Assembly (NCBI RefSeq): GCF_003597395.2
Contig: NC_133771.1
Location: 127,145,637-127,209,636 of the forward strand
Reading direction: 5' to 3'
Source of the DNA: Chelonoidis abingdonii
Lineage: Eukaryota; Chordata; Testudines; Testudinidae
Length of the DNA: 64,000 bases
Shown here: positions 1 through 11,112 of the stretch, one piece after another
How positions within the stretch are numbered: position 1 is the stretch's first letter
How the letters are laid out: each line of letters begins with the position of its first letter
The notes under the pieces: generated by a model
The model's database searches: none
Seen by the model: the letters and a program-made list of their open reading frames with translations, nothing else
What the model was told of the DNA's origin: nothing
Program-made: the position numbers and the translations under genes

Positions 1-732
1 GCTATGCAAGACACAAAAAGGACAGTTCAAAGAGTCCAGCAAGGAGACAGGTGATGAGTGATCAGAGGCAGAGTTCTGAAAAGCCACAAAGTAAAGACGA
101 AGAAGACTCAAGTTTTATGGACAGACAGATAGGGAGCCAAATAAAGAGATATGAGTGTGGTCATTTGGTTGGAAGGATGGGGGTGACTTGGTGAGAGGAT
201 GATTATTTTGGCCTCAATGTTGGTGAGGTGGAAGAGGCCAGAGTCAGAGACTGAGATTACAGTACTTCAAATGTCAGAAAAACTGGTGTGAAAGTGTGAC
301 AATTTGTATAATAGTTTCAAAGGGAGAGGCAACAAGATCTAGTGAAAAGCTGGATATGAGATAAAAAGAAGGTGAAGTCATAAGTAGCTCCACGTATTTG
401 TGTTTGAGTGAAGTGGAGGACAGTGGATTTGCCAGCAATAATGGAGACTGTGGGAAGAGAAAAGGTTTGGTACGAAAGACGAAAAGCAGGTTTTGCCATG
501 TTTATTCTAAGTGACAGGACATCCATAGGAAGAGAGCTAAATGGAGTCTTTCCATCACTTACGCCATTTTTTTTTAGTCTACCAGCCCTTCATCCAACCC
601 AGAAACACTCTTTTGCATTTGATTTTAACCTTAACCAGTGATGCAGCCAATTAACAGACTGAAAATATTTTGAAGCCTTTATTTATTCTTGGTTTATACT
701 CTGTCCCTACTGAGACACTGCATAAAAAGGAA
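1..732. other. Unassigned intronic sequence
   Basis: The sequence is AT-rich and somewhat purine-rich on the plus strand. The only open frames are under 80 codons and show no recognisable domain. I see no repeat family here. Confidence 0.5.
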
Positions 733-1508
733 TGTGACCATTTATATCACTGTTGCTACCACTGTTATATAGTTGCAATAGATCTTGTACAAAGTAAGCC
801 TTGTAAAGTATCATTGGAAATATTATAGTCTGATAGGTATTATTATCCTGTTTATATGTCTGTCTTATCATTGTAAATGAAGTTATACATTTTTGCTATG
901 TGTTTGTATCTCAAACGTTTTGTTCCTGGGTAAGACCCACAAGACAGATTTACATCAAGACCAGCCAGCCACAGGTGACAGGCCATTAAGGAGAATGAAC
1001 TATATCAATGGGCCCCTCCTGAGGACGCCTCAGAGAGCACAGTGGAGGCCCAGTGACTTAGCAGGGTATGTAGGGCATGTGATCCCTAACCCCATGTACA
1101 TGGGCTGAAGGTATAAGTGGAGACTGTGACATCACCTTCTTGCCTCTTTCCTGCTGCACATCTCTGGACTTGATTTCTAACAAAGGGAAGCTTTGAACAA
1201 CGGAGGACCTCCAATCTTTTGGGTGACCCAGAGTCTACAAACTAGCAGATTTAGCATCACTGCTGTTATCCTGATTTACAAACTCTGAAATCAACTGCTA
1301 TGTATATGATTCATTTTAACTCTCTTTTTTATATATTAATAAACCTTTTAGTTTTTAGTTTAGTAAAGGATTAGCTACCAGCATCGTTTTTGGCTGAAGT
1401 ATATTTTGACCTGGGGTGTGTGTCTGGGTCTTTGGAACTGGAAGAACCTAATATATGTTATTTCTGGTTTTAATAATCATTTATCACAGAAGTCTGATTT
1501 GTCTAGAT

Positions 1509-1816
1509 CGGGGTAGGCAATCTACGGCACACATGCTGAAGGCGGCACGTGAGCTGATTTTCAGTGGCATTCACACTGCCCAGGTCCTGGCCACTGGTCT
1601 GGGGAGCTCTGCATTTTAATTTAATTTTAAATGAAACTTCTTAAACATTTTAAAAACCTTATTTACTTTACATACAACAATAATTTAGTTATATATTATA
1701 GACATAAAAATAGACCTTCTAAAAACATTAAAATGTATTGCTGGAACACGAAACTTTAAATCTGAGTGAATAAACGAAGACTCGGCACACCACTTCTGAA
1801 AGGTTGCTGACCCCTG
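1509..1816. mobile_element. Non-autonomous hAT-like DNA transposon, 308 bp
   Basis: The ends are imperfect inverted repeats: CGGGGTAGGCAA on the left, and TTGCTGACCCCTG on the right, whose reverse complement begins CAGGGGTCAGCAA. Direct 8-bp repeats flank it, GTCTAGAT at 1501-1508 and GCCTAGAT at 1817-1824 (7 of 8 identical). An 8-bp target duplication is the hAT signature. The interior is AT-rich and non-coding. I recognise the general sequence as a common reptile short hAT family. Confidence 0.85.
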
Positions 1817-2110
1817 GCCTAGATGACGTGTCTGGGGTGAGAGGGGAATGGAGTTGTGGGCCTGATGGAGACTGTCTGTGGCTACATAATACCAAGTGTA
1901 GTATTTTGGAAGCATATATTTGTTACTGGCACATGAAACCTTAAATTAGAGTGAATAAATGAAGACTCGGCACACCACTTCTGAAAGGTTGCTGACCCCT
2001 GGCCTAGATGACGTGTCTGGGGTGAGAGGGGAATGGAGTTGTGGGCCTGATGGAGACTGTCTGTGGCTACATAATACCAAGTGTAGTATTTTGGAAGCAT
2101 ATATTTGTTA
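1741..2110. repeat. Tandem duplication, two copies, period 185 bp
   Basis: Copy one is about 1741-1925 and copy two about 1926-2110. Anchors such as GAAGACTCGG occur at 1776 and 1961. Each unit joins the right end of the hAT-like element to the LTR sequence beyond it, so the duplication took place after the hAT insertion. From the GAAGACTCGG anchor onward the copies look almost identical; the first 35 bases differ at several positions. Confidence 0.93.
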
Positions 2111-2229
2111 CTGGCTTGATGAAACCTTATGATAGAGTATAGAGCCTGTCTGGGATATATGCCCTGTATTCTGGCAGTCTGACCTGAGATTGGCGCTCTT
2201 AGCTGTATCGCATACCAGGCAGTATGACA

Positions 2230-2935
2230 GCTACCATAAATCTCTATCTTTAATACACATAGCAACAATTGTCTACACTGACAAAATATCAGCACTTCTA
2301 AAAGAAATCTCCATTTAAGAAACAACACCACACAAGTCCTGCCTCTGACGTCTTAGGACCAGGCTACTGTGATGCACTTTACTTCAATCCATTCAGAGGC
2401 AAAAGCTAATATAGAATCTACAGCCTACTTTTTGAACGGAGCAAGCCTATTAAACCAGTGCTTCCTGGCTGCACTTGCTTCCTGTGGGTCTCTGGACAGA
2501 GTTCCTAGAATTGGTAATAACTTGGAAACTTGTTTACCTGATAGAATGCCTCTTGCCTCACGACATACTGCCACAACTGGGATCTGGGATGGTGCTTCCA
2601 GTCAGCAGAAACTAGTGACATCACATATGGGTAGAAAACTGAAACAAAGTTGTGTTCCAAACCAATTTACAGCAGTGATAAAAATCACACTCAACCTTAC
2701 TCCAAAGGAAGCTGGCAAGGTCTGTTCTGAAGAGGTTCATCCTACTTTGCAGGAAAGATAAACAAAATCTGACAGAAACTCATTGAGCAAAAAGCTCTCT
2801 GCCAGACTGGTTGGCATTCACTACTCCACTACCATTCATGGCCCTTGGCACCATCAGCTGCAAAACAGAGCTGTGCCTCTCTAGGTGGGCGAAAACTAGC
2901 TCAGACCAACTGTATCCACTTCTAAAGGATACTGC
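2230..2935. other. Unassigned intronic sequence
   Basis: A 130-codon plus-strand open frame (2369-2761) has no recognisable domain and no splice context. I treat it as chance. No repeat family was identified. Confidence 0.4.
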
Positions 2936-4175
2936 TAGAGCTGTGCAAATAATTGATTTATTGGTTTGTTGGCAGTTCCAAAAAATTGAAAAATAATTTT
3001 CAGGTCACCCAAAATAAACATTTTTCCAAAACTTTTGACAAATTGAAAAGGTAAAAAAAAAGTTTGGGGTCAAAGTAATGCTTAATTCAACCTGAAACAA
3101 AATGATTCATTCTGATTGTGGATTTGTTTTGTTTTACATTTTAAATTTTTTAAAAACTGAAGAACATTTCAAAATTCAAGGGTTAAAATCCATGTGCATT
3201 TTATACAACAACCTGGTGCATGGATTGTGCCAGCTCTTTTCCACACCTGAAGTCCGGAGTTTGGTCAAGAGACTAGAGGCCTAGCAAATAGTGATCAGAT
3301 AACAGAAAGCTGGGGTAAACAAGATAACATTGCCTTTGGTAAAGATATGCTTGGTCAGTAGAAATGCCAGATGTTGAAGCAATAACTGAATAATTATGTT
3401 TCAAATTGAACAAAGGATCCCTGTTCCTATTGTGTTTCTCCTGTAGGGAAACATTCTTCCCACAGATCCAACCTTGAGTTTATGAAAAGTTGGCACATGT
3501 CAGTATAAAATATGGCATCCTTCCACCTCCCTTCCCAGGGACCAATGCCTGCCTTAAGACGTAAAGGAGACAATCTGTATTGCCATATACTTTCACTGTT
3601 TCTTTGCTTTAACTCCTAGGAATGTACCTGTTGGACAATCAAAGGAGTTGCTCCATTCCTATGGACCTCAAATCAGAATTCAACATATATATTTTATACT
3701 AATAACATTTTATCAAAGTATTAATTAAATGTTAACTTGCTAATTTGAGACCATGGGCGGAGACGTTATGTAACCCTTTAACTATTGGCTAATGTGCTAT
3801 CTTGTCTTGCTGCAAAACCTATCCTGGGGTGTGGAACTGCCCACCCCATCACTTTCCCCCGCCCATGGAAAATCTATATATTTTATTGTAATCAATTGAT
3901 TGACAGTGTCTCTGAGTCTAATAAGCAAGGTGACACTCCGCCAGCGCTGTGTGTAATAAACCCCTATGGTTGACCCTCTACACGGTGTGGATTTATGTCC
4001 TTCAAAAATGAAAAGTCATTTTGAATAAAAATATCAAAATGTTTACATTTTTTCTACTTTTTTGACCAAAACAATTCAGCAACATTGAAAAGAATGCACA
4101 AAATGTTTTGGTCGACTCAAATCTGCATTTCTGGCAAAAGAACAAAAATTCAGGCAGAACATTTTGCCCAGCTCC
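2935..4175. mobile_element. Terminal-inverted-repeat DNA element split by an LTR
   Basis: The left end reads CTAGAGCTGTGCAAAT (from 2935). The reverse complement of the right end reads CTGGAGCTGGGCAAAAT (to 4175), giving imperfect inverted ends of about 16 bp. Both flanks are A/T-rich with many runs of the AAAATTT/GAAAA type. The middle (about 3248-4004) is an unrelated LTR-like sequence. No clear target duplication was found, so the superfamily is left open. Confidence 0.5.
3248..4004 (+). repeat. Retroviral-type solo LTR nested in a DNA element
   Basis: A TATA box (TATATA at 3875-3880) is followed 75 bp later by a polyadenylation signal (AATAAA at 3955-3960). The sequence closes at CCTTCA (4004). 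A candidate start, TGAAGTCC at 3248, mirrors the end (TGAAGGAC on the other strand). The short distance from promoter to poly(A) signal gives a compact R region. The left boundary is the weaker one, and no flanking duplication confirms it. Confidence 0.55.
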
Positions 4176-4489
4176 AGTGACTACTACTGCCTTCTTCACT
4201 GAAGATAACTGCAAACCTTCCTAAAAATGCAGTATTTCATTTGGTGCACAAAAAGGTGACACTGGACATAGACAAGCTCTACAGCTAGAATCCCAGCTAG
4301 TATTTCCTAAGCAAAGTCATTGAGAAAGTAATTACAACAACAGGTTACATCTACCAGTATCCTTAATGTTTTGCAGCAGGGCTTCGGATCTGGAAACAGC
4401 ATGGATACAGCATTAGTAGACCAGCTTCCTCAAATCAGTTGATGGAATACACATTTAAATTCTCATACTATCCAATTTTTTTTTTTCAG

Positions 4490-5570
4490 ATTTCAACACA
4501 GTCAACCTCAAGGTACTACTGACCTGCATACATTGCACAGTTGTGTAGATAACACAGAACTAAAGTAGTTCCAATCATTCCCCTCCAACAGGACTTACAG
4601 TAGTTATTGGAAACTGTTCTACATCCCCAGAGACCCTCACTCTGGAGTTCCCACAGAAATCTATTCTGGCTCCCTCATCTTTAATACTGATACAAGAGCA
4701 CTTTGAGAGGCAGTGAAACACAACACTGGGTTCCACTCCCAACAATATTCAGATGACACATGGCTGTATATATCACTTTACACAGATGGAACCAATGGCT
4801 TTACAAGGATGTTACAATGCCTATACGACAGCAGCTCCTGGTTGAAGAGCTGTTGGCTCAAATTCAACCTTGATAAGACTGAAGTGATACTGGAAAATAT
4901 TTTGATGAACTAACCAAAACTCTGTTGTCTCCCTCCGCTGAAGGAGTATCCCTCCCCTTTGTCAAACTGGTGTAAAGCTACAAGGGTCTTGCTTCAATTT
5001 TCACTTTGCTTGGATGACCAAATAGCATCAGCGGCCAATTAAGACAAAACAAACCAACCAACCAAACAAACAAAAAAAACCCAGCTTGTTAGGAATCTTC
5101 ACCCCTTCCTCTGAGATGAGGATTTGGCCACAGTGAGCTATGCACCTGTCACCTCCATACTGGATTTCTGAAACTGACCATATCTAGGACTGAACAGGGA
5201 AGCAATGTGGAGGTTCCACTTGTACAGAACTTGGCTGCCTTCCTTCTCAATGAGTCACACTGGCACAGGCACATCACCTCTGTGCTCTGATCGTTCTGCT
5301 GTCTCCCAGTTCACTTCCAGTGCCAGTTCAAGTGCTTGATCTGGCTTTTCAAAGCCATCAGTGGCTGAGGACTTAGATACATCAGTGATTGTACGTCTAT
5401 CCACGAACTGCCATGACAAATGAACTTCTCTGGAACAGTACCGCTCACAAATCCCCAGACAAAGTTCTAGAGGATTGGTGATAAAGCATTCTCAGTCAAG
5501 AGATTTGGATATGGAAAGTATGTTGCAAGATCTTCCTCTTTGAGAAAGTTTTCCCCATCATAACCAGAAT
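4490..5570 (+). pseudogene. L2-type LINE reverse transcriptase relic
   Basis: Around 4713-4913 the plus strand translates to YSDDTWLYIS, matching the YADDTQLYL catalytic motif of the L2/CR1 group, followed by SSWLKSCWLKFNLDKTEVIL, typical of the region just after that motif. Further on (about 5220-5400) separate frames still show the C-terminal pattern with ITSVL..., LPV, QFKCLIWLFKAISG and LRYISD. Several frameshifts, stops and an A-rich insertion near 5040-5080 make it an old dead copy. The ends are approximate. Confidence 0.8.
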
Positions 5571-7019
5571 GGGGAGGGGAAAAACACTAAGACATATATT
5601 GACATATACACGTCAAGAAGAACTTCCTGTGGTAGGAAAGGGCGAAAAGCAGAAGACCATGAAGTCCATTTGGAACCCTGCCTAGGAAGTGAAAAATTAA
5701 ATTGCCTAGGAAGTTCTTAAATACAGTGGTAATGGGTGCTACAAGAAAACCCTAAGATAGATCACCAGACACCACTGAAACATCATTCTAGTTATTAATG
5801 AAGATTTTCAAATCAATAATAATCAAAGTATTGGTAAAATGTGCTTACCTAAGCCAATCACTTATTCAATCTATGGTCTGGGAGGAGTGAGGGAAATCCT
5901 CAAGCTTGATGGATTTGAAATATGTATTTCAATCTTCCTACAAAAATGACTAATTCAAGGACATCCAAAAAAATCAAATGATTCACTGAACCAGAACTAT
6001 TCTTGTAAGCCCAACATATTTTAGATTCTTTAATACTGCACTTAAAAATACCAGAATTAATTCTATATAAAAGAATAAATTCTGTGATGAAAGAGTATCC
6101 CATTTTTAAAATACCTGTTACATTCTTGGAGGAAAGGAAGCAAAACAGACCCACAAGGCTGAATCTCCATTACGCTGCATGTTGTGTAATTCTCTGTATC
6201 AGTGTAAAGTGAGTGCAAAGTGGATACAGAATGCAATCATTTAAACTTGGTAGCATTTTACACATACTTTACACTGGTGTAAGTAACTGCACAAGCTTCA
6301 CAGCAAGGGAGAATCAGGCCCATAGAATTTTTAATCAACAAATATTTGAATTTTTATCAACAAATATGCATCACTATTGCTCACTGGAGCATTGTGAAAC
6401 TTTGCAGAATGCTTCTTGCCATTTATAAAATATAAAAACAGTCGGTATGTAAAGGCCCTGCAGCTGGCCAACCCTTATCAGTTATCAAACTGGGGCTGGG
6501 AAGGGATCAGGTGTTTTCTATAAGGGCTCAAAGAACTCAGCTGGAGGGAGCTGTAAACAGGAGATACCTTCCTGCAGCAGCAGGATTGAAGGTAATGATG
6601 TGGCCTTCTTTCAGCACTGGCAAATGGGAAAGCCTCTCGGACCTTTGGCCCATGGTGGGCAAAGGACCTGCTTGGTTTGGAAGTTTTGCCTTAAGTTTTA
6701 TGTTTGAAGAAGATAATGCTGCCCCAGAGGAGGAATCTGAATGACTCTGGGTGTGGCAGTGACTCCTTCATGGGTTGGGGAGACAGGCCAGCAGCCTACA
6801 CATGCCCTGTAATAGGTCCCTTTTTGCACTGGGATTCTGGCACATGGAAAACTTTAAAAAAAATGGACCCAAAGTTTATTAATTTGAAAATATGTAAGAG
6901 AGGGCAAAACCAGGGCTTACTTAAACTCCACACAGCCCCAGTGAATTCACTGGGATTGACCTGCACAATTTGGCCCAACAACATTAGAAGCTTTTTATAA
7001 AAATATATATATATATAAA
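5571..7019. other. Unassigned intronic sequence
   Basis: No coding pattern is seen. Near 6190-6325 there are short words (AGTGTAAA, CTGGTGTAAGTAA, GAATCAGGCCC) resembling a dispersed foldback repeat found several times in the window. An (AT)n run at 7003-7016 borders the next element. Confidence 0.45.
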
Positions 7020-9295
7020 AAAAAATTCCCCTCTCACCCCTATGGGTGGTATGTGTCTTCCTCAACCTCGGGTCCTCTACCAGAGGCCTGGGAGTTTGAG
7101 AGTTCTGCGCAGTATCTTAGCTGTTCCTAGCACTGCACTCTTCTGGACAGAGAGCTCTGATGTTGTTCCTGGGATCTGTTGGAGCCACTCACCCAGCTTA
7201 GGAGTCACAGCCCCGAGGGCTCCTACCACCACTGGGACCACTTTGGCCTTCACTTTCCACATCCTCTCTAGTTCCTCTTTCAGGCCCTGGTACTTCTCCA
7301 GCTTCTCATATTCCTTCTTCCTGATGTTGCTGTCACTTGGCACTGCTATATCTATCACCACCGCTGTCTTCTGCTCCTTGTCTATTACCACGATGTCTGG
7401 TTGATTGGCCAGTACCTGCCTGTCCGTCTGGATCTGGAAGTCCCACAGAATCTTAGCCCTGCTATTCTCCACAACCTTCTGTGGAATCTCCCATCTGGTC
7501 TTGGGAGGGTCTAGCCCATACGCTGTGCAGATGTTCCTGTACACAATGCCAGCCACTTGGTTGTGCCGTTCAGTGTATGCTGTTCCTGCCTGCATCTTAC
7601 ATCCTGCCACTATGTGTTGGACTGTCTCTGAGGCCTCTCTGCACAGTCTGCACCTTGGGTCCTCTCTAGTGTGGTAGACCCCTGCTTCAATGGATCTGGT
7701 GCTCAGTGCCTGTTCCTGTGCTGCTATGATCAGTGCCTCAGTGCTGTCTTTTAGTCCAGCCCTTTCCAGCCACTGGTAGGATTTCCCAATGTCAGCCACC
7801 TCAGCTATCCGTCGATGGTACATCCCATGCAGGGTCTTGTCTTGCCATGGCACTTCTTCTGCTTGGTCTTCCTCCCATGTCTGCTGCTGCCTCAGGCATT
7901 CTCTCAGCAGCTCATCTTTGGGGGCCATCTTACTGATGTACTCCTGGATGTTCCGGGTTTCATCCAGGACAGTGGCTTTGACGCTCACCAAGCCCCGCCC
8001 GCCTTCTTTCCGGCTGGTATACAGTCTCTGGGTGTTGGACTTGGGGTGGAAACCTCCGTGCATTGTGAGGAGCTTCCGGGTTTTCACATCGGCAGCCTCC
8101 ATGTCCTCCTTTGGCCAGCTCACTATACCAGCAGGGTATCTGATGACCGGCAGGGCGTATCTGTTGATGGCGTGGATCTTGTTCTTCCCACTGAGCTGGC
8201 TCTTCAGGACCTGTCTTATCCTTTGGTGATACTTGGATGTTGCTGTCTTCCTTGCCTCCTCATCGTGGTTTCCATGTGACTGTGGGACGCCAAGGTACTT
8301 GTAGCTGGTCTGTATGTCTGCTATGTGGCCCGCTGGTAGTTCCACCCCATCAGTCTTGACTACCTTCCCTCTCTTCACTACCATCCGGCCACACTTCTCC
8401 AGTCCGAATGACATCCCGATATCCTCACTGTAGATCCGCGTCAGGTGGATTAGCGAGTCGATGTCTCGTTCATTCTTAGCATACAGCTTGATGTCATCCA
8501 TGTAGAGGAGGTGGCTGATGGTAGTTCCACTCCTGAACCTGTACCCGTATCCAGTCCTTGTGATTATCTGGCTGAGGGGGTTTAAGCCTATGCAGAACAG
8601 CAGCGGGGACAGTGCATCACCTTGGTATATGCCGCACTTGATGGCCACTTGTGCAAGCTGCCTTGAGTTGACTTCCAGTGTTGTCTTCCATAGTCCCATT
8701 GAGTTCTTGAGGAAGGTCCTTAGTGTCCTGTTGACTTTGTATAGCGCCAGACATTCACAGATCCACGTGTGCGGCATTGAGTCGTAGGCTTTCCTGTAGT
8801 CAATCCAGGCTGTGCTCAGATTGGTCTGTCTAGACCTTGAGTCTTGGGCGACTGCTCTATCTATGAGCAACTGGTGTTTTGAGCCTCTGGTGTTGTTCCC
8901 AATGCCCTTCTGAGCTGTGCTCATGTACTGGCCCATATGGTCCTGTAGCTTGGCGGCTATGATGCCTGATAGGACTTTCCATGTTGTGGGGAGGCAGGTT
9001 ATTGGCCGGTAGTTGGACGGTTCTGTTCCCTTGCAGGGGTCTTTCATGATCAGCACTGTCCTTCCTTGTGTTAGCCAGTTTGGGTGGGAGCCTGCTGCTA
9101 GCAGCTGGTTCATCTGTGCTGCTAGGCGTTCATGCACTGCTGTTAGTTTCTTTAGCCAGTAGGTGTGGATCATGTCTGGTCCAGGTGCTGTCCAGCTCTT
9201 CATGTTCTTGACCCGCTGCTGGATGTCTTCTACTGTGATGGTGACTGGTTTCTGTTCTGGGAGATTGCTGTGCTCTGTTCTCTTATATATTAAGA
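7020..9295 (-). mobile_element. 5'-truncated non-LTR retrotransposon, R4/Rex6-like (restriction-like endonuclease class)
   Basis: This insertion contains a long minus-strand ORF with a reverse transcriptase and a C-terminal PD-(D/E)XK-type endonuclease, the layout of the R2/R4/NeSL group rather than CR1 or L2. The open frame continues upstream of the first ATG to about 9295 and then meets ordinary intron, so the 5' part, including any N-terminal zinc fingers, is missing. The 3' end is a short tail next to an A-rich/(AT)n stretch at 7003-7027. Both edges are approximate and I found no clear target duplication. Confidence 0.85.
7077..9203 (-). CDS. Reverse transcriptase / restriction-like endonuclease ORF (708 codons open)
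   Basis: The protein would copy element RNA at a nicked target site (target-primed reverse transcription). Visible RT motifs: NYRPITCLP (about 64-72), motif A WIDYRKAYDS (133-142, Asp135), motif B GIYQGDALSPLLF (191-203), and motif C YMDD (234-237, both Asp present). The region after about 340 resembles the RT thumb. A CCHC zinc knuckle uses C518, C521, H530 and C535. The endonuclease core is QPDIVVID (601-608) and VVIDIAVP (615-622), with Asp603 and Asp618 as candidate catalytic acids. The first Met is internal: in-frame codons continue upstream through a segment reading TITVEDIQQRVKN. The lack of any stop over 2.1 kb is striking beside the heavily mutated PLE and DIRS copies. It is a parasite gene in a host intron, not a host gene. 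Confidence 0.9.
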   Translation of the reverse strand: MKSWTAPGPDMIHTYWLKKLTAVHERLAAQMNQLLAAGSHPNWLTQGRTVLIMKDPCKGTEPSNYRPITCLPTTWKVLSGIIAAKLQDHMGQYMSTAQKGIGNNTRGSKHQLLIDRAVAQDSRSRQTNLSTAWIDYRKAYDSMPHTWICECLALYKVNRTLRTFLKNSMGLWKTTLEVNSRQLAQVAIKCGIYQGDALSPLLFCIGLNPLSQIITRTGYGYRFRSGTTISHLLYMDDIKLYAKNERDIDSLIHLTRIYSEDIGMSFGLEKCGRMVVKRGKVVKTDGVELPAGHIADIQTSYKYLGVPQSHGNHDEEARKTATSKYHQRIRQVLKSQLSGKNKIHAINRYALPVIRYPAGIVSWPKEDMEAADVKTRKLLTMHGGFHPKSNTQRLYTSRKEGGRGLVSVKATVLDETRNIQEYISKMAPKDELLRECLRQQQTWEEDQAEEVPWQDKTLHGMYHRRIAEVADIGKSYQWLERAGLKDSTEALIIAAQEQALSTRSIEAGVYHTREDPRCRLCREASETVQHIVAGCKMQAGTAYTERHNQVAGIVYRNICTAYGLDPPKTRWEIPQKVVENSRAKILWDFQIQTDRQVLANQPDIVVIDKEQKTAVVIDIAVPSDSNIRKKEYEKLEKYQGLKEELERMWKVKAKVVPVVVGALGAVTPKLGEWLQQIPGTTSELSVQKSAVLGTAKILRRTLKLPGLW

Positions 9296-10830
9296 TTTGC
9301 AGTATTTAAATGAACTAAATGCAACATGTCTACAAGTCTGCGTCTCTCAACTGGACTTGTGATTTAACAATCTCACCACTAAACTAATGGGACCAAGGCA
9401 GAGAAGGCACTCTACTTCACGTTTTAGTGGAAATTAGGAGTGAAAGAGAGGAAAGGTGATTACAAGGGGAGGAGAAACATCAGAGCTGTGCATGCCCATT
9501 CTGGACAGACTGCCAGCCAGTATGAAAATAACATTTTTAATTTAAATTAAAAAGATTCTGCCTCCTGCAGAGTGCCAGTATATTTGGGGAAGGAGATCAT
9601 GTCAGGAACTATCAAACAGTTTCCACTGCACTTTTGAAAAGATTTCAGTGAATAAATATAAACATTTTATTAAATATCAATAGTAAAGATCTTTCAATGA
9701 TCAAGCTAGCATGAAGGAAAGTTGAAGCTGATTAACGAACAGATGGACATGAACACGCAGCTCCCTAGCGTCATGAGGTGGCCATTTTTCTGATGCACTA
9801 GCAACAAGCAGAATGGAACGGGTTGTCATGGTTATGCCTCCTTGATGTGTTGGCCAATCCTAGGCTGCCCCTGGAGTACAGAGACGCCTGCCAGCTAGTA
9901 ATGCTCCCCAAAGAAGCGTCCTCCAGCTAGGGATAGCCCCTTGCTAGGACTGCCAGGTGTGTGGGGGAGAGTGGTGGAGGAACCAGTTATGCTGACTCTA
10001 CACCCTCTAGGGACTCTCTTTTACCAGGGGAACCTTCAGTATGGAAGATGTGGTCAGTTTCTGTCCCCTTTGCACAACAAGGAACAGAACAGGCAAGAGA
10101 ACCTGATGCATCATTTTTTTAAAAACTATTTTAAATGATTTCCACTAGAGGCCTGATATATGGGGCATGCTGAGCATTCAAATAGTGCTGAGGTATTTTG
10201 CTGGAGCCAGGCCTTTATGAGCTTTCAGGCTGTAGTGCTACCAAGCAAAAAGGATGCCCCTTGCTCTTGATGGAAAAGCCCACCGGGTGGAGCTGGAGCA
10301 TTGACATTTCCATGTTCAACTGCAAATCTGCTGAGGTTTTAATATCTGATCACTGAGGACATTAAAGAATTAACTGCAGAAAAACCAGAGATGTCTCCAG
10401 TTTCAAATCTGCTTTGAAATTCAGAGGATGTTCAAATCCTGATCTGAACTTTGTGGCTGGCCTTTGTCTCTGTAACAGGCCAAGTCAAAACCCTGCAGTT
10501 GAAAAACTGCAAAACTTTCAGCAAGTTTCAAAGCACATATAAATATTATGGTTCAGGCCCATTTCTAAGTATGATAATTATTCATTCATGTAGCACCAAC
10601 ACTGTGTGCCATGCTTTACTAACAAATATTGAGATGCTTTCCCTGGTCCAAGTAACTTAAGTCTTGAACCTGATCCCACTGAAGTCAACATCCAAACTCC
10701 AAATGACTTCAGTGGTACAGGATGAAGCCCTTAGGAAACACAAATAATGCACACAGATGTTCCCGAACATTTAAGATTATGATACATAATATTCTGACCC
10801 TGACAATTATGTTATACTTAGACAAAATAT

Positions 10831-10849
10831 GAGAGAGAGAGAGAGAGAG
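10831..10849. repeat. (GA)n microsatellite
   Basis: Uninterrupted GA dinucleotides, followed by impure GA-rich sequence to about 10885. Confidence 0.95.
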
Positions 10850-11095
10850 TGTACAGAGAAGAGAGGGACTGAAAGAGGGAAGGTAGGTATAAAAAGATGG
10901 TCAGAAATAGTCTCCCTTGTATCTCACACTATAGCACTACTAAGCTGGACTCACAAACTGCATTTCTAAATAACCCTCATTTCTTTCCAGCATGAAAAAA
11001 TAGGCCAATATTCTGTTCTAAATAGAGCTTTACAATACTTTCTCTTTGTTCAGTCCTTCATAGAACACTGTGGTGTGTAAAACCTATCTAAAAAT

Positions 11096-11112
11096 CAATC
11101 TCTCTCTCTCTC
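11096..11112. repeat. (TC)n microsatellite with T-run
   Basis: CT dinucleotides followed directly by a T-run to about 11120. Confidence 0.9.

Larger units (their letters stand above)
733..2229 (+). repeat. Solo retroviral-type LTR (ERV), plus orientation, interrupted
   Basis: The stretch starts TGTGACC and ends TATGACA, the TG...CA layout of an LTR. It has a TATA-like box (GGTATAAGTGG near 1110), a polyadenylation signal AATAAA at 1338-1343, and a downstream G/T-rich part. No gag, pol or env coding sequence is attached. It is interrupted by a hAT-like element at 1509-1816 and a 185-bp tandem duplication. The flanking bases do not form a clear short target duplication, so both ends are approximate. 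Confidence 0.6.

Noticed and set aside
1882..2331. 149-codon minus-strand open frame
   Set aside because: It runs across the tandem duplication and LTR, and part of the peptide repeats the neighbouring frame because of the duplication. No domain.
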